A DNA stretch of 64,000 bases from Dicaeum eximium (taxonomy: Eukaryota; Chordata; Aves; Passeriformes; Dicaeidae): NCBI GenBank assembly GCA_013396995.1, contig VWZP01005802.1, positions 62,001-126,000 on the forward strand. Reading direction: 5' to 3'. The notes beneath the pieces are model-generated. The model ran no database searches, was not told where the DNA came from, and saw only the letters and a program-made list of their open reading frames with translations. Below are positions 1-12,073 of this stretch, in pieces (position 1 is the stretch's first letter; the number at the start of each line of letters is the position of its first letter). The position numbers and the translations under genes were made by a program.

Positions 1-550
1 CCAGAGTGAATGGAGATGCCAGATTTTATTATCAGTCCTCTGCAGAGGAATAGAGATTTTGAGAACACAGATTGCTGCTTTATTTCCCAGTGTGTGTGTG
101 CAAGTGTAGTGACAAATGCCATAGAAGAGCAAAAAAAATATTGGCCAGATGGTCACTAACCAAAAATCGTGGGGGAAATAACTTTTTGTTAACTTGTTCA
201 ATGCTTTATAAAGTCACTGAAGGGATTTATTCCAAATTAAAAATAGAGTGTTAATTTATCATTCAGGACTGCGTTCACATGTATACAAATCAAGAGGACA
301 AATGAAAAGAAAACAATAAAATTACCATCCCTAAATTGTTAGCACTTGAATTTGCAGTCATGATGTTCATTTAGTGTACAATTTTGCATGTAAAAATTCT
401 TGAGTATTACAGACTTAAAGGTAAATGTGAGTCGCAAGAAATTACATAAGAAGAGCTGTACAGAAAATACATTGCTAATAAAACATTTCACTTTCTCAGA
501 CATTAGCAAGTCACTTCGATCTGCATCTCAGTGTTGACCTGTATTGAAAT

Positions 551-564
551 GTGTGTGTGTGTGT
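551..564. repeat. (GT)7 microsatellite
   Basis: Seven uninterrupted GT dinucleotides are visible. This is a short simple repeat that may be length-polymorphic. No function is implied. Confidence 0.9.
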
Positions 565-1130
565 CATGAACAATGTGCTGGGACTGCTCAGGAGATCTCC
601 AGAAGGCAAAAGCTGTTACGAAATGGATTACAACTTTTCAGACAGTGAAAGAACAGACCACAATCTCAAATGCTGCTCTAACAAGCAGCAAAGTACTACT
701 TGTATGGTAGCATGAACAATGGAGCCTCAGTCTTGTAATCATAATAAAAAGGAAGAAGGGTTTGTTTCCAACATGAGAGCTTTCCAAATGCACTCACATT
801 CCAAGAAAGGCTGGGGGAGCAGACATGTTCCTAGAAGATGCTCATAAACGTCACAATCCATTGTTGAAGGTGCTTAGACTCTCCCAGAATCAGTCCTGGG
901 TTGGCAGCTCCCTTGAGAAAAATTGAATCACTCTTTGCTATCTAGAAAATATAATTTAATGACAGTGTAAAAGACATGTCAGTTCTTGTCTCTGTCACCC
1001 TTCCATCTACAGGTTTTTCACTGGGAATGCAGTAAAGTTTAGCTTTTTTTGCCTTTTTTTCCCCCCCTTCTGTCTTCTGAGGCTACTCCAAACTTGTTCT
1101 GTGTAGTTATTCTGTGCTATTTTGAATCAG

Positions 1131-1158
1131 AAATACTCAGCTCAGCAGCTGAGTATTT
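1131..1158. repeat. 12-base perfect inverted repeat, 4-base loop
   Basis: The left arm AAATACTCAGCT (1131-1142) is the exact reverse complement of the right arm AGCTGAGTATTT (1147-1158), separated by CAGC. As RNA or single-stranded DNA it would form a short hairpin. Pairing does not extend beyond the 12 bases, so a microRNA precursor is unlikely. Confidence 0.8.
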
Positions 1159-3503
1159 TGTTTGTCACTTGGATAGATTTATGTCACGTATTCTCTTCAA
1201 GGAAAACCACAGGAATACAGGCACGAAGATGATAGCAGAGAAGGAGCTGGCCAGGAGCAGTTATTAGACTGTAACTTGCCATGCTGCTGCAGGAAAAGCA
1301 CAACACATTGGCTCTTTGGGGATATCACCTTTCAACCTCCCACCCCTCCTCAAGCCCTTGTACTCATGGACATTACCTTGTGGAGAGGAGTGAAACACAA
1401 ACATCCTTCTGTGCCCTGCCTGAGCTTCCTGACCTACTCCAAGGTGCTAGTGGAAGAAATGTTTAAAGTTTCCTCCTTAAAACCTCCACTAGGCTTTAAA
1501 ATGGAATTTAAGTATGAGATTGAGAAGATATAAAGGAACCTACTGTTGAAGGCTATGACAGAGACCTGTGACTGATGATCATCTTTCTTTTGGCTCTCTT
1601 TCTTTGTGAGATGAGAAATTTGGAGCTGGAGCCTTAGCCAGCATATATGTGGGATGACCAAAGGATCCAGAGCTGGTTCAGAACATTTTTGCACTGGTGA
1701 ATTGTGAGCAGGAAGGAACGAATTCACTCAAGGAAAACCAAACAAGGTGTTATTTGTTTTTTTTTTAACTAACAGAAGTTGGAGCTTCCAAAAAAACCCA
1801 CAAAACTGCTATGGTAATGGATTAGAATGACCTCAAAACAAGAAAATGCTTATGTCATTGAGTCCTCCTTCCTATTCCAGCTTGAATTTCAGAGTGAAGT
1901 TCTAGACAGACTGGGAGACCTTAATTTTGTCTGCAAAACTAGAGTCTGTCGAAAGATGGTCTTATCTGAATATTTCCAGTGAGTTTAGTTTGCAGCCACA
2001 AAGCACCATGAGTAACTTCAATAGAGCATGGACATTCCTCTTATGGTACAGCCAAATCCTGTATCAAAATCTCTGTCAAGCAATGCAAAAAGAAAGATGG
2101 CCAGGGGAAAAAGAAAGCAGGGCAAGCATGTGGAAGTTCCAGCAAACACTTCCCCAGCCATTGCCTGTTTCAGGGAGTTTAAGCCTAATGTGCTTTGTGT
2201 ATTCAAAATCTCTAAAGGATATTTTCCTTGTCCTTGTCCTGTCTCCCCTCAAACCCATCTAAGCTCTTTGCATCTGCATCACCTTTTAACTATTACTTGC
2301 ATGGATCTATCACCCATTGTTAACAAAACCTACCTGTTTTGAGCAGCTCCTAATGTCATTTAGTGGCCCTTAATTCTTCAAATGGAAACCTACACAAATT
2401 TGCCTCATCAACTAGAGGCATTTTCATCAGATTCCCAGTTGCCATCAGAAGCAGAAACTACTTAATAGTGCCATAATGTGTCCTGATGTCTCAGTCTACA
2501 TTCTGAGCTGTTTTCTCCACTGTGCTGCTTTTTCACATCCTACTGTAATGCAGGAGAGGAAGGAGGGGAAATGTGTCCTCCTGTGACTGAGATCATGTGC
2601 TTCACTCAGTAATGTGTGTGGAGGACAGGGAGAATTTATCTCCCCCTCTTTTTTACTGTTTTGTTTACCATCAGCCTACTTGAGTCAGTAGGAGAATTCT
2701 AAAAGAGACAGTTTCTTACCACAAAAAGTGACTCCCAAGTAGTCAGAGTTGTGGTTAAACTGCCTCCCACGCACTAAGGAGCAGAAAACCAAGCAAGCAA
2801 GAAAAACTTCTCCCTAAAAATGTAGCATCTCAATGAACCAGTTATAATGCTGTGGAGCTGGACTGAACTGGATGTACCCTTAACTAAGCTGTGGAGAGTC
2901 TTACATTCCTGGGAGGACACTGCCAGTCAGATGTGTGATTATCTTCTCTCCTTTACCACATTACAGTTTTAATTCTAGTCCCAGTTTGTTAAAAGATTTC
3001 TCCATCCCTGCCATTTGCCCTGTGATCTCCCACTGAAAACCATTATTGGACTGAACTGGTTAGCTCGAGCACGAGAAAACCACTCTGAAGGGAAACATGG
3101 AGGAACTCATTTTGCCTGCTCTGAAAGGATCACTGGGAGTGTGAGCTGAAGAGGACAGAGGCTTTTGTGCCTGCTTCCCTGCTCCTGAGTGACCTTTGAG
3201 CCAGAGGAGACAGACAGACAGCTCAGCAATTCAGCATTTGTCAACCCCCACGAGCACCTTGACAGGCTGGAGAGGTGGGTGTCCAAAACTGGCACCTTCT
3301 GAGAGAGCAACGTCTTGAAGGAAAGGAAACAGGATGGGAAACAGTGGGAGGAAGTCCCAGGCTCTCCAAGCTTTGTGACATCACCTGGTCCCTCCCAATT
3401 TCCATCCCAGCTTGGCTAGTGCAGGAGAAATGGCAGCTTCCAGCTCCCCTCCAAGATGTGGGCATGCAGCCATTGTGGGAAGGAGCCCCTGCTTGTGCCC
3501 TGG

Positions 3504-3561
3504 GAGCTGGACCTGGATGACCTTTAGGGTCCCTTCTAGCTCAAACCATCCTGTGATTCTA
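3504..3561 (+). mobile_element. CR1 LINE 3' tail, 5'-truncated
   Basis: The sequence carries the typical CR1 3' end: a GGATGACCTTTAGGGTCCCTT block, then a CAAACCATCCTGTGATTCTA block matching the remembered tail with its ATTCTGTG-type terminal octamer. CR1 is the dominant LINE of birds and reptiles and usually survives as short 3' ends because reverse transcription stops early. This copy reads on the plus strand. It cannot encode protein. Confidence 0.75.
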
Positions 3562-4809
3562 CATCCAAAAATATCCTCATGCTGTCAAACCACAAAAGAT
3601 CCAGCCTGGAGCCATAAGAAGGTCTGGGCACAATCTTTATGGGCTGCATTTATCTGTGATGGTAACTGGTGACTGATCTCCCTGTCTTTATCTGAACCCA
3701 TGAGGTTTCTCATTTGATTTTCTCCCCCTGCTCTGTAGAGGCACAGGCAGTCAGTGAGTGGGAGTTTGGCCCCTCACCAAGGTTAACTGAGCATAAGTCT
3801 GTAGGTTTAACTGAGCTTTTCTCCAGCCTTTGGGAGATGACAGCACCACAGAAGGTGCCCTCCATCTGAGGGCCTTGCAAACTTAAAAATGTCAATATTA
3901 TACTACTGATGCCAGCAGAGTTACATTCATTTGACACCAATATGAATAGAAAATCATTCTCCAGGAGTTTTATTTTCTTGCTTATGTCAGGCAGCACACA
4001 AATATGAAATGAAAATAAAATAACCAGATTGCTAACTGACTAAAACTGTGGTGGGAACAGCTTAGAATAGAGGTACTGAGGAGTGGTTTCACTCTGAAGA
4101 TAATTGGGTGATGGGCCAGATCAGTGATTTCTAAAGAAGTGGCAAATGAAAACTGGGGGAAAAAAGAATATTTGAAGGTATAATTGCTGAGAAGTAAACA
4201 TGGAGAAGCTAGCTTTATCTAGATAGTTATTTCCTCTTAATTTGTTTCTGTTTTCCTTACCAATCCATGTTCTATGATCAAATATGTTCAACAAAGGCAT
4301 CCTGCAATGGCAGAACATTTCCTGCCACACTTTTTGACACAGTTAGCCAAAACAGTGTGGTCTACTCTATTTTTTCCAGTTAGGAAAAACTGCTGGCACA
4401 GAACCTCTTTTATTTACAGAAACATGCCACAATTGTAGTCATTGTAGTAATTCCTTTTGCCAAATTCTCCCCACCATTCTCGCCCCTCCCCATCCTACCC
4501 AAGTTGTCTTTGAATCACACAGGTTTTTTTCTCACTTCTGATGCTTTTGTTCTGGCTTGTTTTCTGCACTTGTATCACCTTTTGGCTTCCCAGAGGCCCA
4601 AAATCCTTACTGAAAAATAGAGAATTGGCCTCCATTTTTCATGAATGGTTTACAAGTGCCTTTGGGCCAATGCTTCATGTCTCTGCTTGAAGTAAAACTG
4701 CTGTCATTGCTGACAACAAGCTCCATTAAAAAGTCTTATGAAATCTTAAAATCTTTAAAAGAAGAGCAGTGTTTATAAATAATCTGTAATATTGTGCTCT
4801 CTTTCATTT
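3562..4809. other. Non-coding stretch, nothing recognised
   Basis: Short open frames on both strands show no recognisable domain. No repeat family, RNA gene or CpG-rich segment was seen. The stretch becomes pyrimidine-rich on the plus strand as it nears the satellite block at 4810. Confidence 0.55.
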
Positions 4810-4844
4810 CCCTTTCCCTTTCTCCTTCCCTTTCCCTTTCCCTT
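4810..4844. repeat. (CCCTTT)n simple repeat at gap edge
   Basis: Imperfect tandem copies of a CCCTTT hexamer run directly into a block of N. The true array length is unknown because the assembly breaks here. Confidence 0.85.
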
Positions 4845-5430
4845 NNNNNNNNNNNNNNNNNNNNNNNNNNNNNNNNNNNNNNNNNNNNNNNNNNNNNNNN
4901 NNNNNNNNNNNNNNNNNNNNNNNNNNNNNNNNNNNNNNNNNNNNNNNNNNNNNNNNNNNNNNNNNNNNNNNNNNNNNNNNNNNNNNNNNNNNNNNNNNNN
5001 NNNNNNNNNNNNNNNNNNNNNNNNNNNNNNNNNNNNNNNNNNNNNNNNNNNNNNNNNNNNNNNNNNNNNNNNNNNNNNNNNNNNNNNNNNNNNNNNNNNN
5101 NNNNNNNNNNNNNNNNNNNNNNNNNNNNNNNNNNNNNNNNNNNNNNNNNNNNNNNNNNNNNNNNNNNNNNNNNNNNNNNNNNNNNNNNNNNNNNNNNNNN
5201 NNNNNNNNNNNNNNNNNNNNNNNNNNNNNNNNNNNNNNNNNNNNNNNNNNNNNNNNNNNNNNNNNNNNNNNNNNNNNNNNNNNNNNNNNNNNNNNNNNNN
5301 NNNNNNNNNNNNNNNNNNNNNNNNNNNNNNNNNNNNNNNNNNNNNNNNNNNNNNNNNNNNNNNNNNNNNNNNNNNNNNNNNNNNNNNNNNNNNNNNNNNN
5401 NNNNNNNNNNNNNNNNNNNNNNNNNNNNNN
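4845..5430. other. Assembly gap, 586 N
   Basis: Unresolved bases lie between a CCCTTT array and a CTTCCCTGAAA minisatellite. The most likely missing content is more low-complexity pyrimidine repeat. The N count may be an estimate and not a measured length. Confidence 0.95.
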
Positions 5431-5668
5431 CTTCCCTGAAACTTCCCTGAAACTTCCCTTCCCTGAACCTTCCCTGAAACTTCCCTGAAACTTCCCTTCC
5501 TTGAAACTTCCCTGAAACTTCCCTGAAACTTCCCTTCCCTGAAACTTCCCTGAAACTTCCCTGAAACTTCCCTTCCCTGAAACTTCCCTTCCCTGAAACT
5601 TCCCATCCCTGAAACTTCCCTGAAACTTCCCTTCCCTGAAACTTCCCTTCCCTGAAACTTCCCTGAAA
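5431..5668. repeat. Minisatellite of 11- and 16-base units
   Basis: Eighteen consecutive units can be parsed by eye. S is CTTCCCTGAAA (11 bases) and L is CTTCCCTTCCCTGAAA (16 bases, S with an extra CTTCC). The order is SSL four times, then LLSLLS. A few units have single changes, for example at 5468, 5501 and 5605. The SSL group makes a 38-base higher-order period. The array abuts the gap, so its left part is missing. The long minus-strand frames across it are an artefact of the repeat and are not genes. Confidence 0.9.
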
Positions 5669-5689
5669 CTTCCCTTCATCCCTTTTTTC

Positions 5690-8600
5690 CCCCATTTTTC
5701 CCCCTTTTTTCTTTCCTTCATAGTTTTAATGTGCACACAGTATGCATCAGAATATAATTAACTCTTATTTATTCCTCTTAGCACTTGAAATACAGCTATT
5801 GCAAGAGGCTGGCCTAGCTTCAGTGATATGATTTGTCTGCCTGGAAAGTTTGATTGCAATGAGTGTTTTCACAGATATGGCTTTTACATTGTTTAAGGGC
5901 TGTCATGTTCAGCTTCCAAGCAGGTCCCAGGAGCCTGCCCATGGTCCACACGGTTCAGTCCCTCACTGCTAACCGCTGTACTCAGGACAAATAGGTTTTC
6001 TTACCCACCAAAAAAGAAAAAAAAAATTAATGATCAACAGTAATAAGACAAGAAATATCAAAGTCACTCAAAACCAGTAGCTTACAAACTGCTCAAGTTC
6101 ATGAATAGGCTGGGGATACTGTGGATCCTGAAAGTGACCTAGGTTCAAAAGGAAATTAGAAAAAGGTTATCAGACACAAGGACTTGCCTCCAGAAGTCTC
6201 TGCCCTGCAGGTCAGTAGGGCACTGGAGATTAACTCTGTATTTGCCTTCTTCTTTACTCTGAACCTTCCATCTCCTACCACCATTGCCAAGAAAGAATGT
6301 TGGGTGAGATGACCTTTATTTGGATGTAGTGTGGTGACAATTTAGGTAATGTGAGCTAACACATTTGACCCTATACTTACAGCAGTCCACTAAAGAGGGA
6401 CACCACAAAACTCATTAATTACCATGTGATCATCTGTTTGATGGACAGTGGAAGCTCAGCTAGGAAACAACAGACAAATAAAGGAAAGGCCTCACACATG
6501 GAGTGAGTTGCCATGGAGACATTACAGGCATGGAAAGGTTAAGGATTCTGGCTTTAGAATGTCTGTAATCCAAATCTCTCCAAGGTTTTCAGTTTGCAAA
6601 TGAAAAAACTGTAATTGGGAAAATATGTCTGTATCTGCAAGGTGATATTTTACAGCCCCTTTTTGTCAATGAAAAAAAAAATTGTTTCAGTTGCAGCCAG
6701 CACTGCCATCTTAGAAATAAATGAAACTTTTTATATCCTTCTCCATTCCAGCTGTATTGACATTGTTTTTGTTGGCACTCCCAGAGGATATGACTGAGGC
6801 AAGGATACCCTGGCAGTACCTCCTGAGAGGTGTGCCTGGATGAGTTCAGCTTTGTGCCTGCTGTCAGGGGATCTCCAAATGACAGCCTCTGACTAACTCC
6901 ATCATTCTCATGTCTCAGCAGGATTTTCACTCACTGTGTGTCAGACGTGCTTGCAGAGCTGCATTTTCATACTAGTAGCTCGCCTACTAACTTCTTTAGG
7001 AAATTTTAAGACTTTAAAACTTCTTTTTAATCCCTAAGGCCATCCTTTTACAGAGGAGCATGTGTGTTATCCAGGGTTTCATCTCTGCTGTAATTTTGCT
7101 GTGCTAATTACTGCCCAGTAAGTCACATTTGACACGAGGAACCTGCAGTTCATGGGTCTGGGGCCCTCCTGATCTCCTCAGAGCCTTTGCTAATTCCGCC
7201 CACTATTTTTCCACAAGTCAAACATTCATTCAGAAAATCTCAGCATCTGTTTTGGTGTGAAAACCAAAAGCATCTCTGTGAAACACCTTGGGTGCATAGC
7301 ACAGTCCACCTCACTGTGTCTCCCAAAAGGCCTACAAGTGTTCTCAAAAATATATGCTCTGTTTTTTCTGGGGAGCCTGCTGGAACTCTGCTGATGCACC
7401 AAGTGTAGAAAAATATTTGACTTCAGCCTTATCTCCTGGAATTTCTTCCCAGGTAGGGAGGAGAAAGTGACTCCTTGTTATAAGTATATATATTTCTTCG
7501 GGGTTTGTACTGATGGGGTATTTTGCACTTGTTTGTTTGGAGAGCCTTTGAAATGACTAGTCAGTCATCAGTGAGTTCACCAGCTTTGCTGATGTCAATT
7601 TTTTCAACTGCTGTCAGCCTTGCAGCCATAAACCAATTAAGCTTCTTTCTCAGGCTCTGCCTGTGGACAAGAGCTGCAATAATGAGTTTAACAGGTGGGA
7701 TGGCTGAGGTCTTCCAGCTGAGCTCTGTACCCTTTCAGCAGCTTGCTTACCCCAAGGATGCTTCTTCAGCACCATTGGTCCCTTGACCTTCCAGAGGGTG
7801 AAACAAAGGACATCTCATGTTTCTTGCCTCTGTGATTTCTATACAAACTCCCTAAGTAGGAAATTAGTTTACTTTTGTATAACCTAAGCTTAACCCCTTT
7901 ATTTGTTAGAGCTTTTGTTTGTCTTGTTAGTCCTGTAGCATTACCGTTGCTTGATTTCACTTTAAGTTGTGTATCCAACTTAGAATGAATAACTGTCACT
8001 TGCTTTCTGATGTGGATCACCTCACTCCCCACACTCCTTACAGACAGTCTTGTGATGCATTATGTCCAAGTTAAATAAAAACTATCAAAATTATCAATCT
8101 GCTTCAATCATCTACTCTAAGAACAAGTCTAATCTTGTAAACTCTGAGGGAAATCACAAAAGGTTCATGCACATGAAGACAAAGGACAGTCCCAGCATAT
8201 TCCTGGGCTCTTTCTCTGGATCTATCAAAGCAAGTACTAACTAGACAGATTATGTTCATGTCCATTATGTGTCAGCTTTTGATGCCATCCACTGAATGGA
8301 TGAAGAGACCATGTGAGAAGTACTTAGGGAGAGCTGAACCTCACCTCAGCAACAGGAGCACAAACAGCAGGAGAACTGGAAGTGGATATGACAAAGGAAA
8401 CAAAAGAAGCTATCATGACTGTGCACCTTTGCAGAGACTCTGTTGATATCCATTTGCCATAAGTCCTCCTTCCAGCACGAATACAAAGAGGCAGCTTTGA
8501 AGGGAAAAGCAGGTGACAGAGCTAAGAGGGATCAAAGGTGACATCTAAGTGACAAGAAAAGCTGAAATGTTGTCTGGAGATCACTTTAAGGCATCAAGCA

Positions 8601-11600
8601 ATGGAGTCAGATTTGAAGTGGCAAACAAACCTGAAACACATATAGATGGTTTTCAAGTGGCATGGATAGGTGAGAAAGTGAACATGCAAGTTTGGGGTGT
8701 CAAGCAGAGTTGAAACAGCTAAAACAGTCTAAGCTGGAGGAAACAGTATTTTTTTGAAAAGTTCCTGCAAAGGGGGATATTGCTACCCAACATAAGAACT
8801 GTATCCATTCATCTGGGCCAGTCAGGGGGTGTCCAGGGAATCCTAGGGACAGCACATTATGCTGGCAGATGGACCTTCTGCAGTAGCTGAACTTGTATGA
8901 CTCTGGATAAAACATGTGAATTGAAGAATAACAAGGAAAAAGTAACACCTATTTAAATATTATACTTAGATATTGCACTTCTATTTAACTATGTGCTCCC
9001 TCCTGAGTCACTGACAATTTGAAGGAAGGGCTGGGGTTAGATACTTGCCAAGACATCCTGGAAGGTGTTTCTTGTGCATGCCTTTCCAAGCTTATTTTGT
9101 TCTGACCCCTAAAGCAAAGTTATCATTGTTTCAAGTGTCTGGGCTGCCTATTTCAGCCTTCAGATCCTGGAGAGATTCTTGTGTGATTGTTTATTTTCCC
9201 CCTTTTTCCTTCAAACAAACCCAACAATTTTGTGGTCAAGAGACCTGGCAGCTGAGTCACATTCTGATCATGTTACTGCCATTTGACCTGACCATATTGC
9301 TCAGCCAGACAAAATAACTACCTACACTTTCAGAGTTTTATGTTCCAGGAGGCATTTTGTTGCCCCATTCTTTCCACTCTAGATATTTTATTTGAACCAC
9401 TCAGAGTCAAAAAGGGCTGTTGTTCTTAAGGTCTGCTTCATGCCTTGTCTGACTGATCAGATGTCTTGATGCAGAGCTGATCTCAGGTAACTCTTTCCAG
9501 AGCACCCCCGATGCCAAGTAAACAGATTAATGTATTTTAGGCTGGAGAACCTTTCTAACAAATATTTCTTGGGATCTCAAGCTGTGAAACTGCACAGCTT
9601 TGCAGGTTGTATGTAATTTATTTTGTGATCAGGCCAGGAGAAAGGTAGTTTTGGGAACATTTGGAGCTTTCAGTTGTACTTGCATGTCTTCCTGCAGAAC
9701 CTTCTGCTAATGCTTCTTTTTCTTCCTATGCCTGTGTGGATTTCTCCAAAAGAAACTGAGCCAGTTATTGCACCTGGGTGTTCATTTGGTTTGTTTTCCA
9801 TGAAATTTATAGATGCACACAAGAGAGTTGAAGGCAGAAATGCATAAAGAAAATTCACTGCTAAATTTCTGTCATAACTAAGCTGGGCAACACATCCCAT
9901 TCCATCATCTTTCCCCTCTGTATTATTTTAGGAAACCAAATAATTATCACTGCTATGAAAAGGCTTTGGGATTGGATGTGGAAAATGGGACAGCAGTCAT
10001 TAAAAATTCATTTATTCTGGTATGTGAGACGCCCAATAGTTACCCAGCAGCTTTTTATCCATGGTTGATGCCTGTATGAGGCAGGGATCAAGGTTCCTAC
10101 AGAACTGTCTCTTCCCTCTAATTTATGAAAAGTGATAGCTCTCAGTGCTGTTTGTTTTAATGGTCTGAACACCTCCATTACAAGGATGAACAAAATTATC
10201 GCAGCCCAAAACTGAGCCCATCGCTGTACATTTTTGAGTCATATTGAGTCCTCTGTGACTAAAAGAACAATGGAGACAGTGTCACCTCCCAAAGAGGAAG
10301 ACATGAAAGATATGAAAATGCCTTTAGGACATAGCTTTGAAATCTGACTGTGGGAAGATTTATTTTATAGACTGACAGAGGGTAGTGCTCGTGCCAAAGT
10401 GTTCAGAGTCACGGACTTCACTCATTAACAGTGGAATGGAGTGTGAAGGCATCCATTGATTACCTTGTAGCAAGACAATTGAAAAAAGGTATCCAAAGAG
10501 AGGGAGGTTGGTTGTAAAATATTAGCACAGAGGTGAGGATGCTGAACTACACAAGTCCTTAGGTAACCTATTTGAAACTGGTTGGTTTGGCTTCAAAAGG
10601 CCACGGATTACGCAATTGCTAAATGTCAATCATTTGCTAAAGGTGTCTTATATTCCACTTGCAAACAGCAGATAGGTAGCTGAAACTGGTAAATACAGAA
10701 TACCATGAGCCACAACAAGCAGCAGTGATTTATAGACAGCTCTGCAGTGATTGACACAATGGCATTCAAGGGCCTTTAAAAATGCTTGTTAGATTCTAGG
10801 CATATTTACCCCATTTTAAAGCTGAATGGAAGAACTTGTGTTTCTGGCCAGCTCTGGTTTTATTCCTCACCAGGCCTGTATTGATTCTTATCTGTTCCCC
10901 CTATCCCAGTGTCTTTTCCTTTTTCTCCTGATCAATCTGCCCATCCCTACATCAAGCAGCAAAGTGGGATAACCTCCACAAGAACCAGCAGTGCAATGGC
11001 CCCAGGGTTGGACCTGCCTGAGTCTCTGTCCCTGGAGGTGGGGAGGTGGAGCAAGCCTCTTGTCCCAGGGCCACCAAGTGCTGGCAGGGAGGGGAAATGC
11101 CTGTGGAATGTGTGCTCCTGCCAGTCTGTGTTGCTAAAGGTGCTCTGTGCGTGAGCAGGGAGAAACACAAGCAAAGACTGAAGCTCACAAGGTCTTTAAC
11201 TCTTCAATGGCTCCAATGTGCAATCAGGATCTTGGGGAGGTCCCACAGCTGGGCCACTGTGCCAGGTCACAAACCCAACTAGTCACTGTGTACTGCAGCC
11301 TCCTCTGCACTCACACAAGAAACATCCACAGGCTCTCTCAGTCCTTGTGCTTCTGATGGGGGAAAGGGCCTCCAGGGCCATGTGGGGTAGAAATCTTATT
11401 TTCCAGCAGGTGAAATTATAAAACACTCAATGCAATTCCAGTTTTTGTGTGCTTGAAGGCAACACATTGGACTGGCTGAAGTATGTGTGGAAACTTCAGT
11501 GATAGTTACACTATTAAATTAAACTCATTTGGCCTGGGTAATTGCTGGGCTGCTCCTTGGCACAGATTCTATCCCTATTCTAGACAAGGCCTGGACACAG

Positions 11601-11885
11601 CTTGTGGGACAGCAGGAGCTGGGACTGTTCCCAAAAAGCAGGGTGAATGCATCCACCCTTTTTAGGAAAGAGACTCCAGCTGTTCTGACAGGAGGTTTAT
11701 TATGTCCCGTGCTTCAATCTATTTTGCACTATTTACAAGAGAAAATGAAATCTTGGGGTGTGCTGGGAACCTGGAGAGAAGTCTGAACTTCTAACTCACA
11801 ATTTGATTTTTTTCTCAGTGCCACTGCTCATAAGAGAAAGAAGCCTGTAGAATAGATGTTTCCATCTACTTGAGACATGGGATTA
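5690..11885. other. Non-coding stretch, no gene seen
   Basis: About 6 kb with only short open frames lacking recognisable domains. An A-rich patch lies near 6008-6028 and a TA-rich patch near 7480-7495. No repeat family or RNA gene was recognised. Ordinary intergenic or intronic DNA is the best reading. Confidence 0.55.
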
Positions 11886-11889
11886 TGAA

Positions 11890-12000
11890 ATCATAGAATA
11901 ACCTGTGTTGGGAGAGATCTGAAAAATCATCTAGTTCCAACCCCCCCCACTATGGACCACGACACCTCCTACTAGACCACATTGTACAGAGCTTCACCCA
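11890..12000 (-). mobile_element. CR1 LINE 3' fragment
   Basis: Reading the minus strand, this ends in the CR1 tail (ATTCTATGAT on that strand), preceded by the GTTGGAACTAGATGAT block, all diverged. The plus strand also shows the conserved TAGACCACATTG segment that lies further inside the CR1 3' UTR. The copy is truncated at about 12000. It is a non-coding relic with many substitutions, so it is probably old. Confidence 0.75.
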
Positions 12001-12060
12001 AATTCAGTCTCAGAAAGCTGTTTCAAAAGATCATTATTTTTAATGTTCTTTTAGTGAACT

Positions 12061-12073
12061 AAAAAAAAAAAAA
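12061..12073. repeat. A13 run
   Basis: A homopolymer run about 60 bases to the right of the CR1 fragment. CR1 tails are not poly(A), so the run is probably unrelated to it. Confidence 0.7.

Larger units (their letters stand above)
1..3500. other. Single-copy non-coding stretch, no gene seen
   Basis: No open frame here resembles a known protein, and the short frames lack splice-site or length support. The stretch holds a 7-unit GT run (551-564), a perfect 12-base inverted repeat (1131-1158), and homopolymer T and C runs near 1046-1065. A piece near 3256-3281 looks faintly like the CR1 3' coding region but is too short to assign. Intergenic or intronic DNA is the simplest reading. Confidence 0.6.

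Noticed and set aside
3256..3281. GACAGGCTGGAGAGGTGGG as part of the CR1 coding end upstream of the 3.5 kb tail
   Set aside because: Only about 20 bases match my memory of CR1, and the 220 bases between it and the tail show no CR1 likeness.
4736..5736. Long minus-strand frames of about 280-320 codons with KFQGSFREG-type repeats
   Set aside because: They exist only because the minisatellite lacks stops and the 586 N are read as open. The peptide simply repeats the DNA unit.
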